From Leptolyngbya subtilissima AS-A7 (lineage in GTDB: Bacteria > Cyanobacteriota > Cyanobacteriia > Phormidesmidales > Phormidesmidaceae): DNA of 64,000 nt. Where the stretch lies: the NCBI RefSeq assembly GCF_039962255.1, contig NZ_JAMPKY010000002.1:62001-126000 (forward strand). Reading direction: 5' to 3'. This document shows positions 48,812-58,592 of this stretch, piece after piece (position 1 is the stretch's first letter; each line of letters opens with the position of its first letter). Position numbers and translations under genes: made by a program. A model generated the notes under the pieces. That model was not told where the DNA came from, did not search any database, and saw only the letters and a list, made by a program, of their open reading frames with translations.

Positions 48812-49660
48812 CTAAACTCTGGTGCCCTTAAAGGCCAACTCCGCAGGGCCAGTCATGTAAACGCGATTGTCGGTGGCTGACCACTCAATGTAGAGGGGGC
48901 CACCAGGGAGTTCAACCGTGGCGGCGCGATCGCACACCCCATTCAGCACCCCCGCCACCAGCGAGGCGCAGGCCCCAGTGCCACAGGCCAGGGTAATGCC
49001 TGCCCCCCGCTCCCACACGCGCATTTTGAGATAGTCGGGCCGCACGACTTGAATAAACTCGGTATTGATCCGCTGGGGAAACACACTGTGGTGCTCGAAC
49101 TGAGGGCCAAGATTTTCTAGCGCGATCGCCTCCACATCCTCCACAAACGTAATGCAGTGGGGGTTGCCCATACTGACGCAGGTCACCTCCCAAGTTTGCT
49201 CGGCTACCGTCAGCGGTACAGCAACCACCTTCTGATCAGCCGCCGCCAGGGTAGTCGGAATCTCCTGCGCTAGCAGGTAGGGCGGCCCCATATCGACCGT
49301 CACCTGGCCATCGGGTTGCAGGGTGGGCGAAATCAGCCCCGCCAGGGTATGAATCCGGTAGGTGTGGGGTGCCTGGGGGGCCGTGCCATCGGCGGTTTCT
49401 AAGGTTTCTAGGAACTTGGCCATACAGCGAATGCCGTTACCGCACATCTCCGGCTCCGAGCCGTCGGAGTTATAAATGCGCATGGTGTAATCAGTGCCCC
49501 CCTGCCCCGGCAGCGCAAAAATTACCCCGTCAGCACCAATGCCAAAATGGCGATCGCACCACTGCACCGCCGTCTCAGAACTGATGACTGGCTCCACTTG
49601 GTGACGGTTATCCACCAAAATAAAGTCGTTTCCCAAGCCGTGGTACTTGCTAAATTCCAT
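48812..49660 (-). CDS. dapF: Diaminopimelate epimerase (DapF)
   Basis: Converts LL- to meso-diaminopimelate for lysine and peptidoglycan. 282 residues. The two catalytic cysteines are in [13 protein letters not shown] (about residue 73) and [10 protein letters not shown] (about residue 227). [17 protein letters not shown] at the N-terminus is the family signature. It is divergent from hfq, an arrangement often seen in cyanobacteria. Confidence 0.96.
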   Translation of the reverse strand: MEFSKYHGLGNDFILVDNRHQVEPVISSETAVQWCDRHFGIGADGVIFALPGQGGTDYTMRIYNSDGSEPEMCGNGIRCMAKFLETLETADGTAPQAPHTYRIHTLAGLISPTLQPDGQVTVDMGPPYLLAQEIPTTLAAADQKVVAVPLTVAEQTWEVTCVSMGNPHCITFVEDVEAIALENLGPQFEHHSVFPQRINTEFIQVVRPDYLKMRVWERGAGITLACGTGACASLVAGVLNGVCDRAATVELPGGPLYIEWSATDNRVYMTGPAELAFKGTRV

Positions 49661-49707
49661 AACGCGCCGCCGCTGAATGAGTGAGACTTAATTATCGGCC
49701 AAATTTA

Positions 49708-49851
49708 GGAGATGGAGGAGGTAGGGGAGATAAGGGAGATAGAAAAAATTGGATTCGCAACGACCTGGATTGAGATTGAGACAGCATCAATCTTCCCCAT
49801 TCCCCTCACCTTCCCCACCTCCTCATCTCCCCCACCTTCCTTAATAAATTC
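49708..49851. repeat. Imperfect inverted repeat with purine and pyrimidine arms (dapF-hfq gap)
   Basis: A G/A-rich arm (49708-49742, words such as GGAGATGGAGGAGG) and a C/T-rich arm (49791-49851, CCACCTCCTCATCTCC) are roughly complementary, separated by about 48 bases. It lies in the promoter region of two divergent genes. A related pair is at 63486-63596, and a single arm is within gcvP. Confidence 0.6.
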
Positions 49852-49921
49852 CCTCGCCTTGTAACCTAGCCCTGCTAAACGGGGTACCGTAAGACCAGCA
49901 TAAGTTCAGTGGCCTAGTACC

Positions 49922-50134
49922 ATGTCTCAAGAATTTGCCACCGGGTTGCCGAGCGTGCGACAGGTTCAAAATCTAATTCGCGATAACGCCCCGATTGAGG
50001 TCAAGCTCATCACCGGCGACGTTATTACTGGTCGGGTCGTATGGCAAGACCCCCAGTGCATCTGCATACAAACCGAAGACCAGAGCAAGCACCAAATTTG
50101 GAAGCAGGCTATTGGCTTCCTAAAATATTCTTAA
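49922..50134 (+). CDS. hfq: Hfq (cyanobacterial type)
   Basis: 70-residue Sm-like protein, probably a hexamer. Sm1 region VKLITGDVITGRVVWQDPQCICIQT; the C-terminal Sm2 region HQIWKQAIGFLKYS differs from the enterobacterial YKHA motif, as in all cyanobacterial Hfq. In Synechocystis this protein is needed for phototaxis and binds the type IV pilus ATPase PilB rather than acting as a general RNA chaperone. The next gene on the same strand encodes ComFB. Confidence 0.95.
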   Translation: MSQEFATGLPSVRQVQNLIRDNAPIEVKLITGDVITGRVVWQDPQCICIQTEDQSKHQIWKQAIGFLKYS

Positions 50135-50296
50135 TTCGTCGCTGTGCCCCCAAGCAGTCTTCACATGTTTCTGTGGTCTGCCGAATTGATTGGGGAAAAC
50201 TAACCCCAGGTGGATGCCTAACCCCTGTTAATGTTCCGGTCCCCTGATTTCCAGTAAAAGCCGTTAATCCGCCAGTTTCATGGAGCTTTTGGCCAA

Positions 50297-50842
50297 ATGA
50301 CTATCGAAAAAATTGTTGAACAAGCCCTACAAGACGGCTACCTTACCCCCGCTATGGAGGCCGAAGTAGGTCGCATTTGCGACACCGCTGCTGAGCTTTC
50401 GATTGAAGAATATATGGCGCTCGATCGCCTAATGGGGGCCCTGCTCACCGGCGAAGTGGTGGCTGTGCCCCGCAAGCAGTTCATCAACGTGATGGAAGAA
50501 CTGGTGCTGACCGAGGCGATTTCGCGGGTAGCCGAGATCGAGTCTACCTCCGACAAAACCCTCGATTTGGGCGACATCGCGGCCTACGCCCTCAACCGGC
50601 TACCGCCCCTCTACGCGACTACTGAAGAAGGCGCTAACTTTCAGCGCGAAAATGCCCGAGGTGAGCTGTCTGCCCTAATTGCCGACCAGGTGCAGCAAGC
50701 CATCTCCCGCAACCTCGACAAGCCCGACTTTTACCCCGAGCGCCAAATCATCCAGAAGAAAACTGGCGACAACGTGCTCAGCCAAGTCAGCTCGCTGCTG
50801 CAAGACCATGCCCATAAGTTTGAGCCAGCACCCAAGGCTTAG
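50297..50842 (+). CDS. comFB: ComFB-domain protein, likely c-di-GMP-responsive
   Basis: 181 residues with the ComFB core near 55-125 (NVMEELVLTEAISRVAE, then DIAAYALNRLPPLYATTEEG). Recent work in cyanobacteria describes ComFB-type proteins as cyclic di-GMP receptors affecting cell size, motility or competence; the specific role here is inference. It starts 162 bases after hfq on the same strand. The N- and C-terminal extensions are helical and polar; no membrane segment. Confidence 0.85.
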   Translation: MTIEKIVEQALQDGYLTPAMEAEVGRICDTAAELSIEEYMALDRLMGALLTGEVVAVPRKQFINVMEELVLTEAISRVAEIESTSDKTLDLGDIAAYALNRLPPLYATTEEGANFQRENARGELSALIADQVQQAISRNLDKPDFYPERQIIQKKTGDNVLSQVSSLLQDHAHKFEPAPKA

Positions 50843-50943
50843 CAAGTCTTTTAGGGCAGTGGCCCCAGCTTACTCTCCAGTTTTTTTACCAGGGCCAGAT
50901 CTAGCCAGCTTGGCGCGATCGCGGCCCTAGTTTATTTTTAAAG

Positions 50944-52869
50944 CTAGAACGGATACACCCGCGGAGCAATGAGCACCGTTAGCACCCAAAAGGCCAGGTT
51001 AAAGGGAATGCCCACCCGCAGAAAATCGGTAAATTTATAGCCACCGGGGCCATAGACCATGAGGTTGGTCTGATAGCCAATCGGGGTGCTAAAACTGGCA
51101 GAAGCAGCAATCATCAGCGCCACCACAAAGGGAATGAAGCTCACCCCCAAACTCTGGGACAGCGACAGCGCAATGGGAAACACCACCGCCGCCGCCGCGT
51201 TGTTAGTAATCACCTCAGTGAGGACGGTGGTTACGCCGTAGACAATCGCCAGGGCCACCCAGGGGTTATCGCCAGCCAGGCCCAGCACCCCGCTCGCCAG
51301 CACGTCGGCGGCTCCTGTGACCTCCAAGGCCTTGCCCAGCCCCAGGGCGGCGGCCACCACCAGCAGCACCGACCAGTCAATGGCGCGCAAGCCCTGCTGA
51401 AATGAGCAGCAGCCGGTGATGATAATCAATAGGGCGGCTAAGGTGGCAGCATTGAGCATCTCCATCCAGCCAAAGGTGGCTAAGGCTACCATGAGCACTA
51501 AGATGACTAGAGCCACAGGGGCGCGATCGTGGCGTAGCGGGTCGGAGTTGGGCACCTCACTAACCAGGTAGAAATCACGGGAAGCCCGACGCTCCTCTAA
51601 AAACGAGGGATTGGCTTCTAACAGCAGGGTATCGCCCGTCTGAAGCCGAATATCGCCGATTTTGCCCGACAAGCGCTCACCATTGCGGCCCACTGCCAGC
51701 ACCACCGCCCCGTAGCGGCTGCGAAACTTGCCCTGGCGAATGGTGATGCCCACCAGCGGACAGGTGTTCGACACCACCGCTTCCACCAGGGTACGCTCGG
51801 TGCGCGGGGTATCGAGCTTAAACACCTGGTCAGTGGCAGGCTGCAATCCCCGAATTTGGTTAAGGTCAACAATCGAGTCAACCATGCCCACAAACACCAG
51901 TTGGTCTTGCTCTTGTAGCATCTCCTGGGGGCCAATGGCGGTTAACAGCCGCCCTGCCCGCTGAATTTCGGTCAGATACAGCCCCGGCAGATGGCGTAAC
52001 CCAGCCTGTTCGACGGTTTTACCCGCCAGGGGGCTGTGGTTTTCGACTACCATTTCGACGGTATACTCTCGCGGGTCATCAGTGTCGGTAATGGCGGGCT
52101 TGCGCTGGGGCAACAGCCAGCGTTGGGCCAAAACTAGCATGAGGGTACCGGCGATCGCACAGGGCACCCCTACTGGCACCAGATCAAACAGCTTTAGCCC
52201 TGGGTAGTCAGTTTCAGACACCAGCAGCCCGTTGACCACCAGGTTGGTGCTGGTGCCAATCAACGTGCACATACCCCCCATAATCGCCGCATAGCTAAGC
52301 GGAATCATCAGCTTAGAGGGACTAATGCGCAGCTTGCGGCACCAGTCGCTGACCACTGGGATAAACATCGCCACAACCGGCGTGTTGTTGAGAAAGGCAC
52401 TCATGCCCAGCACCGGCAGAATTAGCCGCAGTAGCGCTGTGGTTTGCCCCTTGGGTAGGCCCAACACCGCACGAGAAATTATGTCTAACCCGCCGGTTTG
52501 CTGAAGCCCAGCAACAACGATGTACAGCACGCCCACCGTCATCATGCCGGGGTTGCTAAACCCGGCCAGGGCAGTAGCCGTGTCGAGCACCCCAGTTAGC
52601 AACAGAATGGCCAGAGCCGCCAAAAAAATGGCATCAGCTGGTAGGGGGGTGAGGGTGTTGAGCACAAAAGCGCCCAGTGTCACTCCAATCGATAACCAGC
52701 CCTCCCAGGCGAGCTGCTCCGGCAGCGTCACTGGTCCTAGGCTTAGGGCACCCCCCGCAATGACGACTAATCCAATGACCAGAGCAGCGACAAGGACGTC
52801 CTTGTGAACCGTTTTTTCAACCAAAAATGTATCGTATCGCTGCCTGTCCTGGAGGGGATCGTATTCCAT
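50944..52869 (-). CDS. SLC13-family transporter with two RCK_C (TrkA-C) domains
   Basis: 641 residues from ATG 52869 (TTG 52896 is possible). Divalent anion/sodium symporter fold with two hydrophobic halves (about 20-220 and 415-640). The middle carries two TrkA-C/RCK_C modules (about 235-310 and 320-400; EMVVENHSPLAGKTVEQAGL and VEAVVSNTCPLVGITIRQGKF) that likely bind a regulatory ligand. SLC13/DASS members with this layout transport sulfate or similar anions in some cyanobacteria and algae (SLT-type); the substrate here is not determined. Stand-alone, convergent with comFB. Confidence 0.88.
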   Translation of the reverse strand: MEYDPLQDRQRYDTFLVEKTVHKDVLVAALVIGLVVIAGGALSLGPVTLPEQLAWEGWLSIGVTLGAFVLNTLTPLPADAIFLAALAILLLTGVLDTATALAGFSNPGMMTVGVLYIVVAGLQQTGGLDIISRAVLGLPKGQTTALLRLILPVLGMSAFLNNTPVVAMFIPVVSDWCRKLRISPSKLMIPLSYAAIMGGMCTLIGTSTNLVVNGLLVSETDYPGLKLFDLVPVGVPCAIAGTLMLVLAQRWLLPQRKPAITDTDDPREYTVEMVVENHSPLAGKTVEQAGLRHLPGLYLTEIQRAGRLLTAIGPQEMLQEQDQLVFVGMVDSIVDLNQIRGLQPATDQVFKLDTPRTERTLVEAVVSNTCPLVGITIRQGKFRSRYGAVVLAVGRNGERLSGKIGDIRLQTGDTLLLEANPSFLEERRASRDFYLVSEVPNSDPLRHDRAPVALVILVLMVALATFGWMEMLNAATLAALLIIITGCCSFQQGLRAIDWSVLLVVAAALGLGKALEVTGAADVLASGVLGLAGDNPWVALAIVYGVTTVLTEVITNNAAAAVVFPIALSLSQSLGVSFIPFVVALMIAASASFSTPIGYQTNLMVYGPGGYKFTDFLRVGIPFNLAFWVLTVLIAPRVYPF

Positions 52870-53154
52870 AAGAAGCCAACCGGGGATACTACCCAAACAG
52901 GGGAAATTGAAGCTATAGTGCCCGCTCGATCGCTGAAACGGCTAACCGCCATATCGGCAAATTGAGCCGATGACCACTGCAAAGGGGATTGCCGAGCGCT
53001 CATCTCAGACGAGGACAATTGCCGTAAAATTCATTTTGAATTGCAACAGGTTCTCACTCCATTTATCTTAACAGTGAGAGCACTGCGAATTAATCTGGCT
53101 TGGCGTTAGCCCCAGGGAGCGATGCGAAACAACAGCGACAGCAAAACCTTGCCC

Positions 53155-54606
53155 CTATACAATTGGGGCGGCATCTCTGGGTTCGGGGCCGCCAACTTCT
53201 GTAGCAAATGCAGGCCGCTGGTTGCTCCAAGGGCTAACTTGCTCAAGCTGCGCGGCCAGGGCTAGCAAAGTGGCTTCATCGGCAGGACGACCTACCAGCT
53301 GCACGCCGATGGGCAATCCGTTGGGGGCAAAGCCTCGGGGAATCGCCAGGGCGGGCTGGCCGCTGGCGTTAAAGGGTGGACAGGGGGCCACCCAGTTAAT
53401 GACATTTTCAAGCACTTTGGGCGATCGCAGCCCCTTCCACTCACCAACTTTGATCGTGGGGTGCATAAACACCGGCAAAATCAATACATCGTAGGGCTGA
53501 CAAAATCTCACGACCTGGCGAGCCACTTGCTGGAGCTTGGCCACCGATCGCAGATAGGCGCCGCTGTTAATTCGCCAGGCCCGCCAGTAGAGCCAGCGAT
53601 TCATCTTTTCCATGACTACCCAGGGCACGCCCACCTCGGTCAGTACCGATTGCCACACCACCACAAAGGGCTCGATCAAGTCTGCCAGGTTGGGAAAAAT
53701 CACCTCTTCAGCCCTGTGGCCCAGATCTTCGACCTGCTGGACGGTTTCGTAGATGGCTTGGCGGCAGACGGGGTCAACCTCGCCAATTGGGTCAAGCCGG
53801 GTAGCGTAACCAATTCGCAGCGGTTTGGGCGGCGTATCCAGCCCGGCCAAAAACGACGGCTCTGGATCGGGCAGCCAGTAGGGGTCGCCCACTTCGTAGC
53901 CGCTGAGCACATCTAACAGAGCAGCTGTGTCAGCCACGGTACGTCCCAGAGGGCCGTTGACCGCCAGCCCGTTGAGCCGCTCTCCTATAGGTGAAAAGCT
54001 GATCCGTCCCCGAGAAGCCTTCATGCCCACTAGGCCGCAGCAAAAGGCCGGGCCGCGCAGCGAACCGCCGCCATCCGAGCCTTGGGAAATTGCGCACAGT
54101 CCCGCCGCCAAGGCCGCTGCCGCTCCGCCGCTGGAGCCCCCCGGCGTGTAGTTCAAATTCCACGGGTTGCGGGCGGGCGGAAAGCCCGGTGGCTCAGTGT
54201 AGGGCAGCGAACCGAGCTGGGAAGTGGCGGTTTTGCCCAAAATAATCATCCCTGCCTGACGCAGCTTGCCGACGATGTAGTCGTCTTCGGGGGCGATAAG
54301 ATTACAGGCGGCCCTGAGTCCATAGGCGCAGGCCACCCCCTCCACTGGGTTCAGATCTTTGACCGAGACCGTTACCCCAAACAACGGCGGCAAATCCTCA
54401 GGATTGCTCACCAAATGCTCGGTTTTAGCCCTAGCATCGGCCAGAGCCTGTTCTGCCATCACCGTCACGTAGGCTCCCAGAGCCGGGTTGAGCCGCTCGA
54501 TGCGCTCCAGATAAATTTCCGCTAGCTCTAGGGGCGAAATGTCTTTATTGCGAATCAGCCGAGCTTGTTCGAGGGCGGGCAAGAAGGCAAGATCGACTGA
54601 CTTCAT
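53155..54606 (-). CDS. Amidase-signature family enzyme
   Basis: 483 residues with the Ser-cisSer-Lys triad: Lys in GVTVSVKDLNPVEG near 82, cis-Ser and nucleophile region in GGSSGGAAAALAAG and SQGSDGGGSLRGPA (about 156-190). The family hydrolyses amides; GatA is one member, but I see no GatB/GatC here and the length and wording fit a stand-alone amidase. Its ATG is only two bases after the stop codon of pdhC, so translation is probably coupled. Confidence 0.88.
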   Translation of the reverse strand: MKSVDLAFLPALEQARLIRNKDISPLELAEIYLERIERLNPALGAYVTVMAEQALADARAKTEHLVSNPEDLPPLFGVTVSVKDLNPVEGVACAYGLRAACNLIAPEDDYIVGKLRQAGMIILGKTATSQLGSLPYTEPPGFPPARNPWNLNYTPGGSSGGAAAALAAGLCAISQGSDGGGSLRGPAFCCGLVGMKASRGRISFSPIGERLNGLAVNGPLGRTVADTAALLDVLSGYEVGDPYWLPDPEPSFLAGLDTPPKPLRIGYATRLDPIGEVDPVCRQAIYETVQQVEDLGHRAEEVIFPNLADLIEPFVVVWQSVLTEVGVPWVVMEKMNRWLYWRAWRINSGAYLRSVAKLQQVARQVVRFCQPYDVLILPVFMHPTIKVGEWKGLRSPKVLENVINWVAPCPPFNASGQPALAIPRGFAPNGLPIGVQLVGRPADEATLLALAAQLEQVSPWSNQRPAFATEVGGPEPRDAAPIV

Positions 54607-54608
54607 AG

Positions 54609-55928
54609 CTACAGGGTTAAGGACTGGGGATTGTTTTCAATCACGTTGGCCAGATCCTTGAGGAAAGCGGCAGCATCGGCCCCGTAGATGACGCGGTGAT
54701 CGCAGGTGATGTTGACCTGCATCTGGCGCTTGACGCCCATCAAGCCCTCCGGGGTGGCGGCCACCGTGGGGCGAGAGGCCCCGATCGCCAAAATTGAGCC
54801 CTGCCCCGGCGGCAAAATCGCGTCAAAGCGATCGACCCCGAACATGCCCAGGTTCGACAGGGTAAAGGTGCCAGAGGTGTACTCATCAGGCTGAAGCTGC
54901 TTGGAGCGCGATCGCGCCACTAGATCGGCCCAGGTGCGCGACAGCGAGTAGATGTCGTACTGGTCGGCATTCTTCAGCACCGGGGTAATCAGCCCGCCGC
55001 CTTCCATGGCTACTGCCACGGCAATATTGATGCCTGAGTGGTACTGCACGCCTTGGTCGGTGAAGCCGGCATTGAGTAGGGGGTGCTTTTGCAGAGTGAC
55101 GGCTACGGCCTTGGCCAGCAGCGCAGTCATGGTCACCCCTTTAGACTTGATTTGCTTGTAGAGGGCATCCAAACTGTCGGTGGTGATGGTGTAGCCCACG
55201 TGGAAGGTGGGTACCGCCAGACTGGCCACCATGTTGCGAATGACGGCCTGCTGCAGGGTGTTGAAGGGCACGACCTGGCCCAGAGGTGCTGCACTGGGGG
55301 CCGGAGCTGGAGCAGCGGCGGGAGTCATAGGGGCGGCAGCGGGAGCCACAGACACTGGCGGCACTACCGCTGCCAAGGGCGTTGCCACCGGCCCGGTGAC
55401 AGTAGGATTTTTACCCGCTGCTAGCTCTACATCTTGAGCCACAATGCGACCGTGGGGGCCGCTGCCCTGCAGGCTAGTGAGGTCTACCTTGAGGTCTTTG
55501 GCCAGCTTGCGGGCGCGGGGAGAAATAACCACTCGATCGCTACGGCCGGAGGACGCCCCATTTTGGGCGGCAGGGGCTGGAGCTTCGACCACGGCGACCG
55601 GGGCAGCAGCTTCAGGATTGGGGGCAGAGTCACCTCCGGCAGTACCGGATTTAGCAGCGGCCTGCTGTTTGGCGGTTTCAACTTCGGCTTCGGTTTCGGC
55701 CAACAGAGCGATCGCCTCACCCACCGGAGCCGTGCCGCCCGCCTCCACCACAATGGCGGCCAAAATCCCTTCGTGGAACGACTCCACATCCATATCGGCC
55801 TTGTCGGACTCGACAATCACCACCGTTTCGCCTTTTTCCACCCTATCGCCGGGGGCTTTGACCCAAGACACAATCTTGCCTTCGGTCATAGTTGAGCTGA
55901 GGGCAGGCATAAAGACTTCGCGAATCAT
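54609..55928 (-). CDS. pdhC: Pyruvate dehydrogenase E2 (dihydrolipoamide acetyltransferase)
   Basis: E2 core of the pyruvate dehydrogenase complex, transferring acetyl from lipoyl to CoA. I chose ATG 55928 (MIREVFMPALSSTMTEG), giving 439 residues. Domains: lipoyl (about 1-80, Lys in VESDKADMDVES), Ala/Pro-rich hinge, E3-binding (about 135-170, VISPRARKLAKDL), second hinge, and the catalytic domain (about 215-439) with CDHRVIYGADAAAFL, the plastid-type form in which the common HxxxDG is replaced by HRVIYG. Downstream, the amidase gene starts two bases after the stop. Confidence 0.94.
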   Translation of the reverse strand: MIREVFMPALSSTMTEGKIVSWVKAPGDRVEKGETVVIVESDKADMDVESFHEGILAAIVVEAGGTAPVGEAIALLAETEAEVETAKQQAAAKSGTAGGDSAPNPEAAAPVAVVEAPAPAAQNGASSGRSDRVVISPRARKLAKDLKVDLTSLQGSGPHGRIVAQDVELAAGKNPTVTGPVATPLAAVVPPVSVAPAAAPMTPAAAPAPAPSAAPLGQVVPFNTLQQAVIRNMVASLAVPTFHVGYTITTDSLDALYKQIKSKGVTMTALLAKAVAVTLQKHPLLNAGFTDQGVQYHSGINIAVAVAMEGGGLITPVLKNADQYDIYSLSRTWADLVARSRSKQLQPDEYTSGTFTLSNLGMFGVDRFDAILPPGQGSILAIGASRPTVAATPEGLMGVKRQMQVNITCDHRVIYGADAAAFLKDLANVIENNPQSLTL

Positions 55929-56057
55929 GGAGGTGACTTCCGAAACAGAGTTAAAACGACAGAGCAGCAGAGATGCCAAGGATTTATTCTATCCCCAAGG
56001 CTGAACCGTTCGAGCTTTTAAAGCGTTCAAACGGGGGCGAGCTGAAACGCGCCTAGA

Positions 56058-56507
56058 TTAGAGTTCGCCGCGAATCTCTTGAATCACGCCGTCCTTGATC
56101 AAAATTTCGACCTGGAGCTTGCGCACCAGATTGTCACCCACCGAGACATTAAAAAAGCTCTCGACCTTGCCCTGCTCCACTTCGGCATCGACCGCGATGG
56201 TCTGCACTTCCTGGAGCTGCTGTAGGCTCTGGTTCTTTTGCTGGAGCAGCTTGCTCTTGTCTTGGTTGAGCTGATTCTGAATATTGCCCATCTGCTGCTG
56301 AATGGTGCCGCTGGTGGGCTGCCCTTCGGCCTGTTTTTGCAGCTCGGCTACCATGCGCTGGCCTTGCATTTCGAGCTGCTGCAGACGACCGTCAACTTGG
56401 TTAATTTGGGTCTGTAGCTGCTTTTGGGCTTCTTCTTTCCACAGGGGAGTCACAATGGCTTTAATGTTGACCACCCGCTTGAGCAGCAGCGTTTGATTCT
56501 CATCCAT
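56058..56507 (-). CDS. YlqD-family protein
   Basis: 149 residues from ATG 56507 (MDENQTLLLKRVVNIKAIVTP); the frame is open to 56585 but the first 26 residues there look non-coding. N- and C-terminal beta segments flank a long Gln/Lys-rich coiled coil (about 30-105, LQTQINQVDGRLQQLEMQGQ). YlqD is a conserved protein of unknown function in Firmicutes and cyanobacteria. The end (VRKLQVEILIKDGVIQEIRGEL) is typical. It lies upstream of pdhC in the same direction across a 130-base gap. Confidence 0.85.
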   Translation of the reverse strand: MDENQTLLLKRVVNIKAIVTPLWKEEAQKQLQTQINQVDGRLQQLEMQGQRMVAELQKQAEGQPTSGTIQQQMGNIQNQLNQDKSKLLQQKNQSLQQLQEVQTIAVDAEVEQGKVESFFNVSVGDNLVRKLQVEILIKDGVIQEIRGEL

Positions 56508-56621
56508 AATCTTTGACGCAATAAAGAAATTACCAATACGGACTACGACCACCAGCAGGCATGGCCGGACTATTCTGCGTGGCACAACCGCAGGTTGGTG
56601 AAGTTTTTACACCACCGACAG

Positions 56622-58592
56622 CTACACAAACATCGCGTCAATCATATCGCGATACCGGGCCGTAACCACGGGACGGCGGACTTTTAGGGTTTGGGTGAGC
56701 AAGCCGTTGTCGACGGAGAAGGGTTCGAGAACCAGGCGGAAGGGGCCGACGCGATCGTCGGGGCGATAGCCAGGGCGATCTTTAACCTCGCGACCCAGCT
56801 CATCGCGAAACAGCTTCTGCACCCGTTCATCGTCGAGGGTAATGGCGGTGCAGTCGGCGGAGGCGGGGGTGTCATCGCCCGGCACCGCCACGAACAGCGA
56901 GTGAGTGGCCGCCCAGTCCTGCAAAGCCTCTATGTTAGGCACGATCAGAGCACCGAGCGATCGCTGATCTTGACCCACCAGCATAATCTGGTCGATGTAT
57001 TTGCTGCGAATGCAGGCGTCTTCGATGGGCTGCGGCTCAATGTTTTCGCCGTTAGTGAGCACGATGGTGTCCTTGGCCCGTCCGGTGAGCACCACGTTGC
57101 CATCGCGGCTGATCCAGCCCAGGTCGCCCGTGTCAAACCAGCCCTCGGGGTTGATGGCCTTTTGGGTGGCCTCAGGGTTACGGTAGTAGCCCTCCATAAT
57201 CTGCGGTCCCCGCGCCAGCACTAGCCCCTGGTCGCCCTGGGGTAGATCTTGGCGAGTTTCAGGATCCACCACCTTGATTTCGGTGAAGGGGATGGGTTGC
57301 CCTGCTGCCCCACGCAGGTTGCGCCAGGGGCGACGGGCCGAGAGCACCGGAGCCGTTTCGGTGAGGCCGTAGCCCACTAGCAGGGGTACGCCGATGATTT
57401 CAAAGAAAATGTCGATGTGCCGAGCCAGAGAGCCGCCGCCGCTGATCAGCTGCTTCACCTGACCGCCGGTCGCCTCGCGCACTTTGCCGTAGACCAGCTT
57501 TTTGCCCAGCTGATGCAGGGGCCACAGGGCCAGGGCGGCTATTCCTGAACCCAGTCGCTTCAGGGATGGCAGGCCAGGCTCGTCGATTTTCATATCCTGG
57601 TAGCGCCAGAGGTTTTCGACGTAGCGCTGGCTAAGGCCAAAAAAGGTGAAGATCAGCTTTTGCTTGCCAGGGGTTTGTTCGCGAAACTGCTTTTGCGCCC
57701 CTTCGTAAATCGACTCCCACAGGCGGGGCACCCCCACCATGTACTGAGGTTTGGTCGCCTTGAGGTCGGCCTTGAGGTGGCGAATGCTGCTGTAGGTCTG
57801 GGTGCAGCCCCGCGACAGCAAAAAGTATTCGGCGGTGCGCTCAAAGCTGTGCCAGGAGGGCAAAATGCCCACCACGCGATCGCCCGGTTTGGGCTGCACC
57901 ACCGCCTCCAGGGTGTTGATCTGGTGCAGCAGGTTGCGGTGGCTGAGCATCACCCCCTTCGGCTGGCCGGTGGTGCCGGAGGTATAGATCAGCGTGGCCA
58001 AATCTTCGGGCTTGATGGGCACTGGGGTGTAAGGATGATTGCTCCCCAAGGCCATCAGCTGACCAAAGTTGAGAATCTTGAGGCGATCGCCCTCGGGCGG
58101 TTCCTCGTCCGACAGCAGAATCACCAGGGGAATGGGCAGGGTGTCGATGCGATCGCGCAGTCGCTTCAGCAGCGCCAAGGTTTCTACCACCAGCACCGTG
58201 CTCTCGCTGTGCTCGGCAATGTAGGCTAACTCTTCTTTCTCGGCGGTGGCGCTGCGCACAGCGTTCATGCCGCCGGCAGTCATAATGCCCTGGTCAGCAA
58301 TGAACCAGCGGTGGCTGTTGTCGGCAAACAGGGCCACGTGGGCACGGTTTTCGACCCCCAGGGCCTGCAAGCCGCTGGCGAAGGTGCGAATGGCCTCAGC
58401 CAGTTGACGGTAGGTGAGGGTGGCGGCGGGCTTGTAGTGGGGGTCGTTGAGGGCCACCGTATCACCGTATTTCTCCGCCGCAATCGGCCAAACTTCGTGC
58501 AGGGCTTGGAGCCGTTCGTAAGGATTGTGGGCTTCTAAGCAGGCGCGATCGCGCTGTCGCACCTCTTGCAATGCAGTTGTAGATACGGGCAT
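56622..58592 (-). CDS. aas: AMP-binding acyl-ACP/acyl-CoA synthetase (Aas-like)
   Basis: Activates free fatty acids as acyl-AMP and loads ACP or CoA; cyanobacteria use one such enzyme to recycle fatty acids into lipids. 656 residues from ATG 58592 (frame open to 58649). Signatures: LIYTSGTTGQPKGVMLSHRN (P-loop-like, near 205), VGYGLTETAPV near 410, and DTGDLGWISRDGNVVLTGRAKD near 490, with IVLTNGENIEPQ containing the hinge/C-domain region. The sequence fits the single cyanobacterial Aas; ACP versus CoA preference cannot be read directly. Confidence 0.9.
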   Translation of the reverse strand: MPVSTTALQEVRQRDRACLEAHNPYERLQALHEVWPIAAEKYGDTVALNDPHYKPAATLTYRQLAEAIRTFASGLQALGVENRAHVALFADNSHRWFIADQGIMTAGGMNAVRSATAEKEELAYIAEHSESTVLVVETLALLKRLRDRIDTLPIPLVILLSDEEPPEGDRLKILNFGQLMALGSNHPYTPVPIKPEDLATLIYTSGTTGQPKGVMLSHRNLLHQINTLEAVVQPKPGDRVVGILPSWHSFERTAEYFLLSRGCTQTYSSIRHLKADLKATKPQYMVGVPRLWESIYEGAQKQFREQTPGKQKLIFTFFGLSQRYVENLWRYQDMKIDEPGLPSLKRLGSGIAALALWPLHQLGKKLVYGKVREATGGQVKQLISGGGSLARHIDIFFEIIGVPLLVGYGLTETAPVLSARRPWRNLRGAAGQPIPFTEIKVVDPETRQDLPQGDQGLVLARGPQIMEGYYRNPEATQKAINPEGWFDTGDLGWISRDGNVVLTGRAKDTIVLTNGENIEPQPIEDACIRSKYIDQIMLVGQDQRSLGALIVPNIEALQDWAATHSLFVAVPGDDTPASADCTAITLDDERVQKLFRDELGREVKDRPGYRPDDRVGPFRLVLEPFSVDNGLLTQTLKVRRPVVTARYRDMIDAMFV

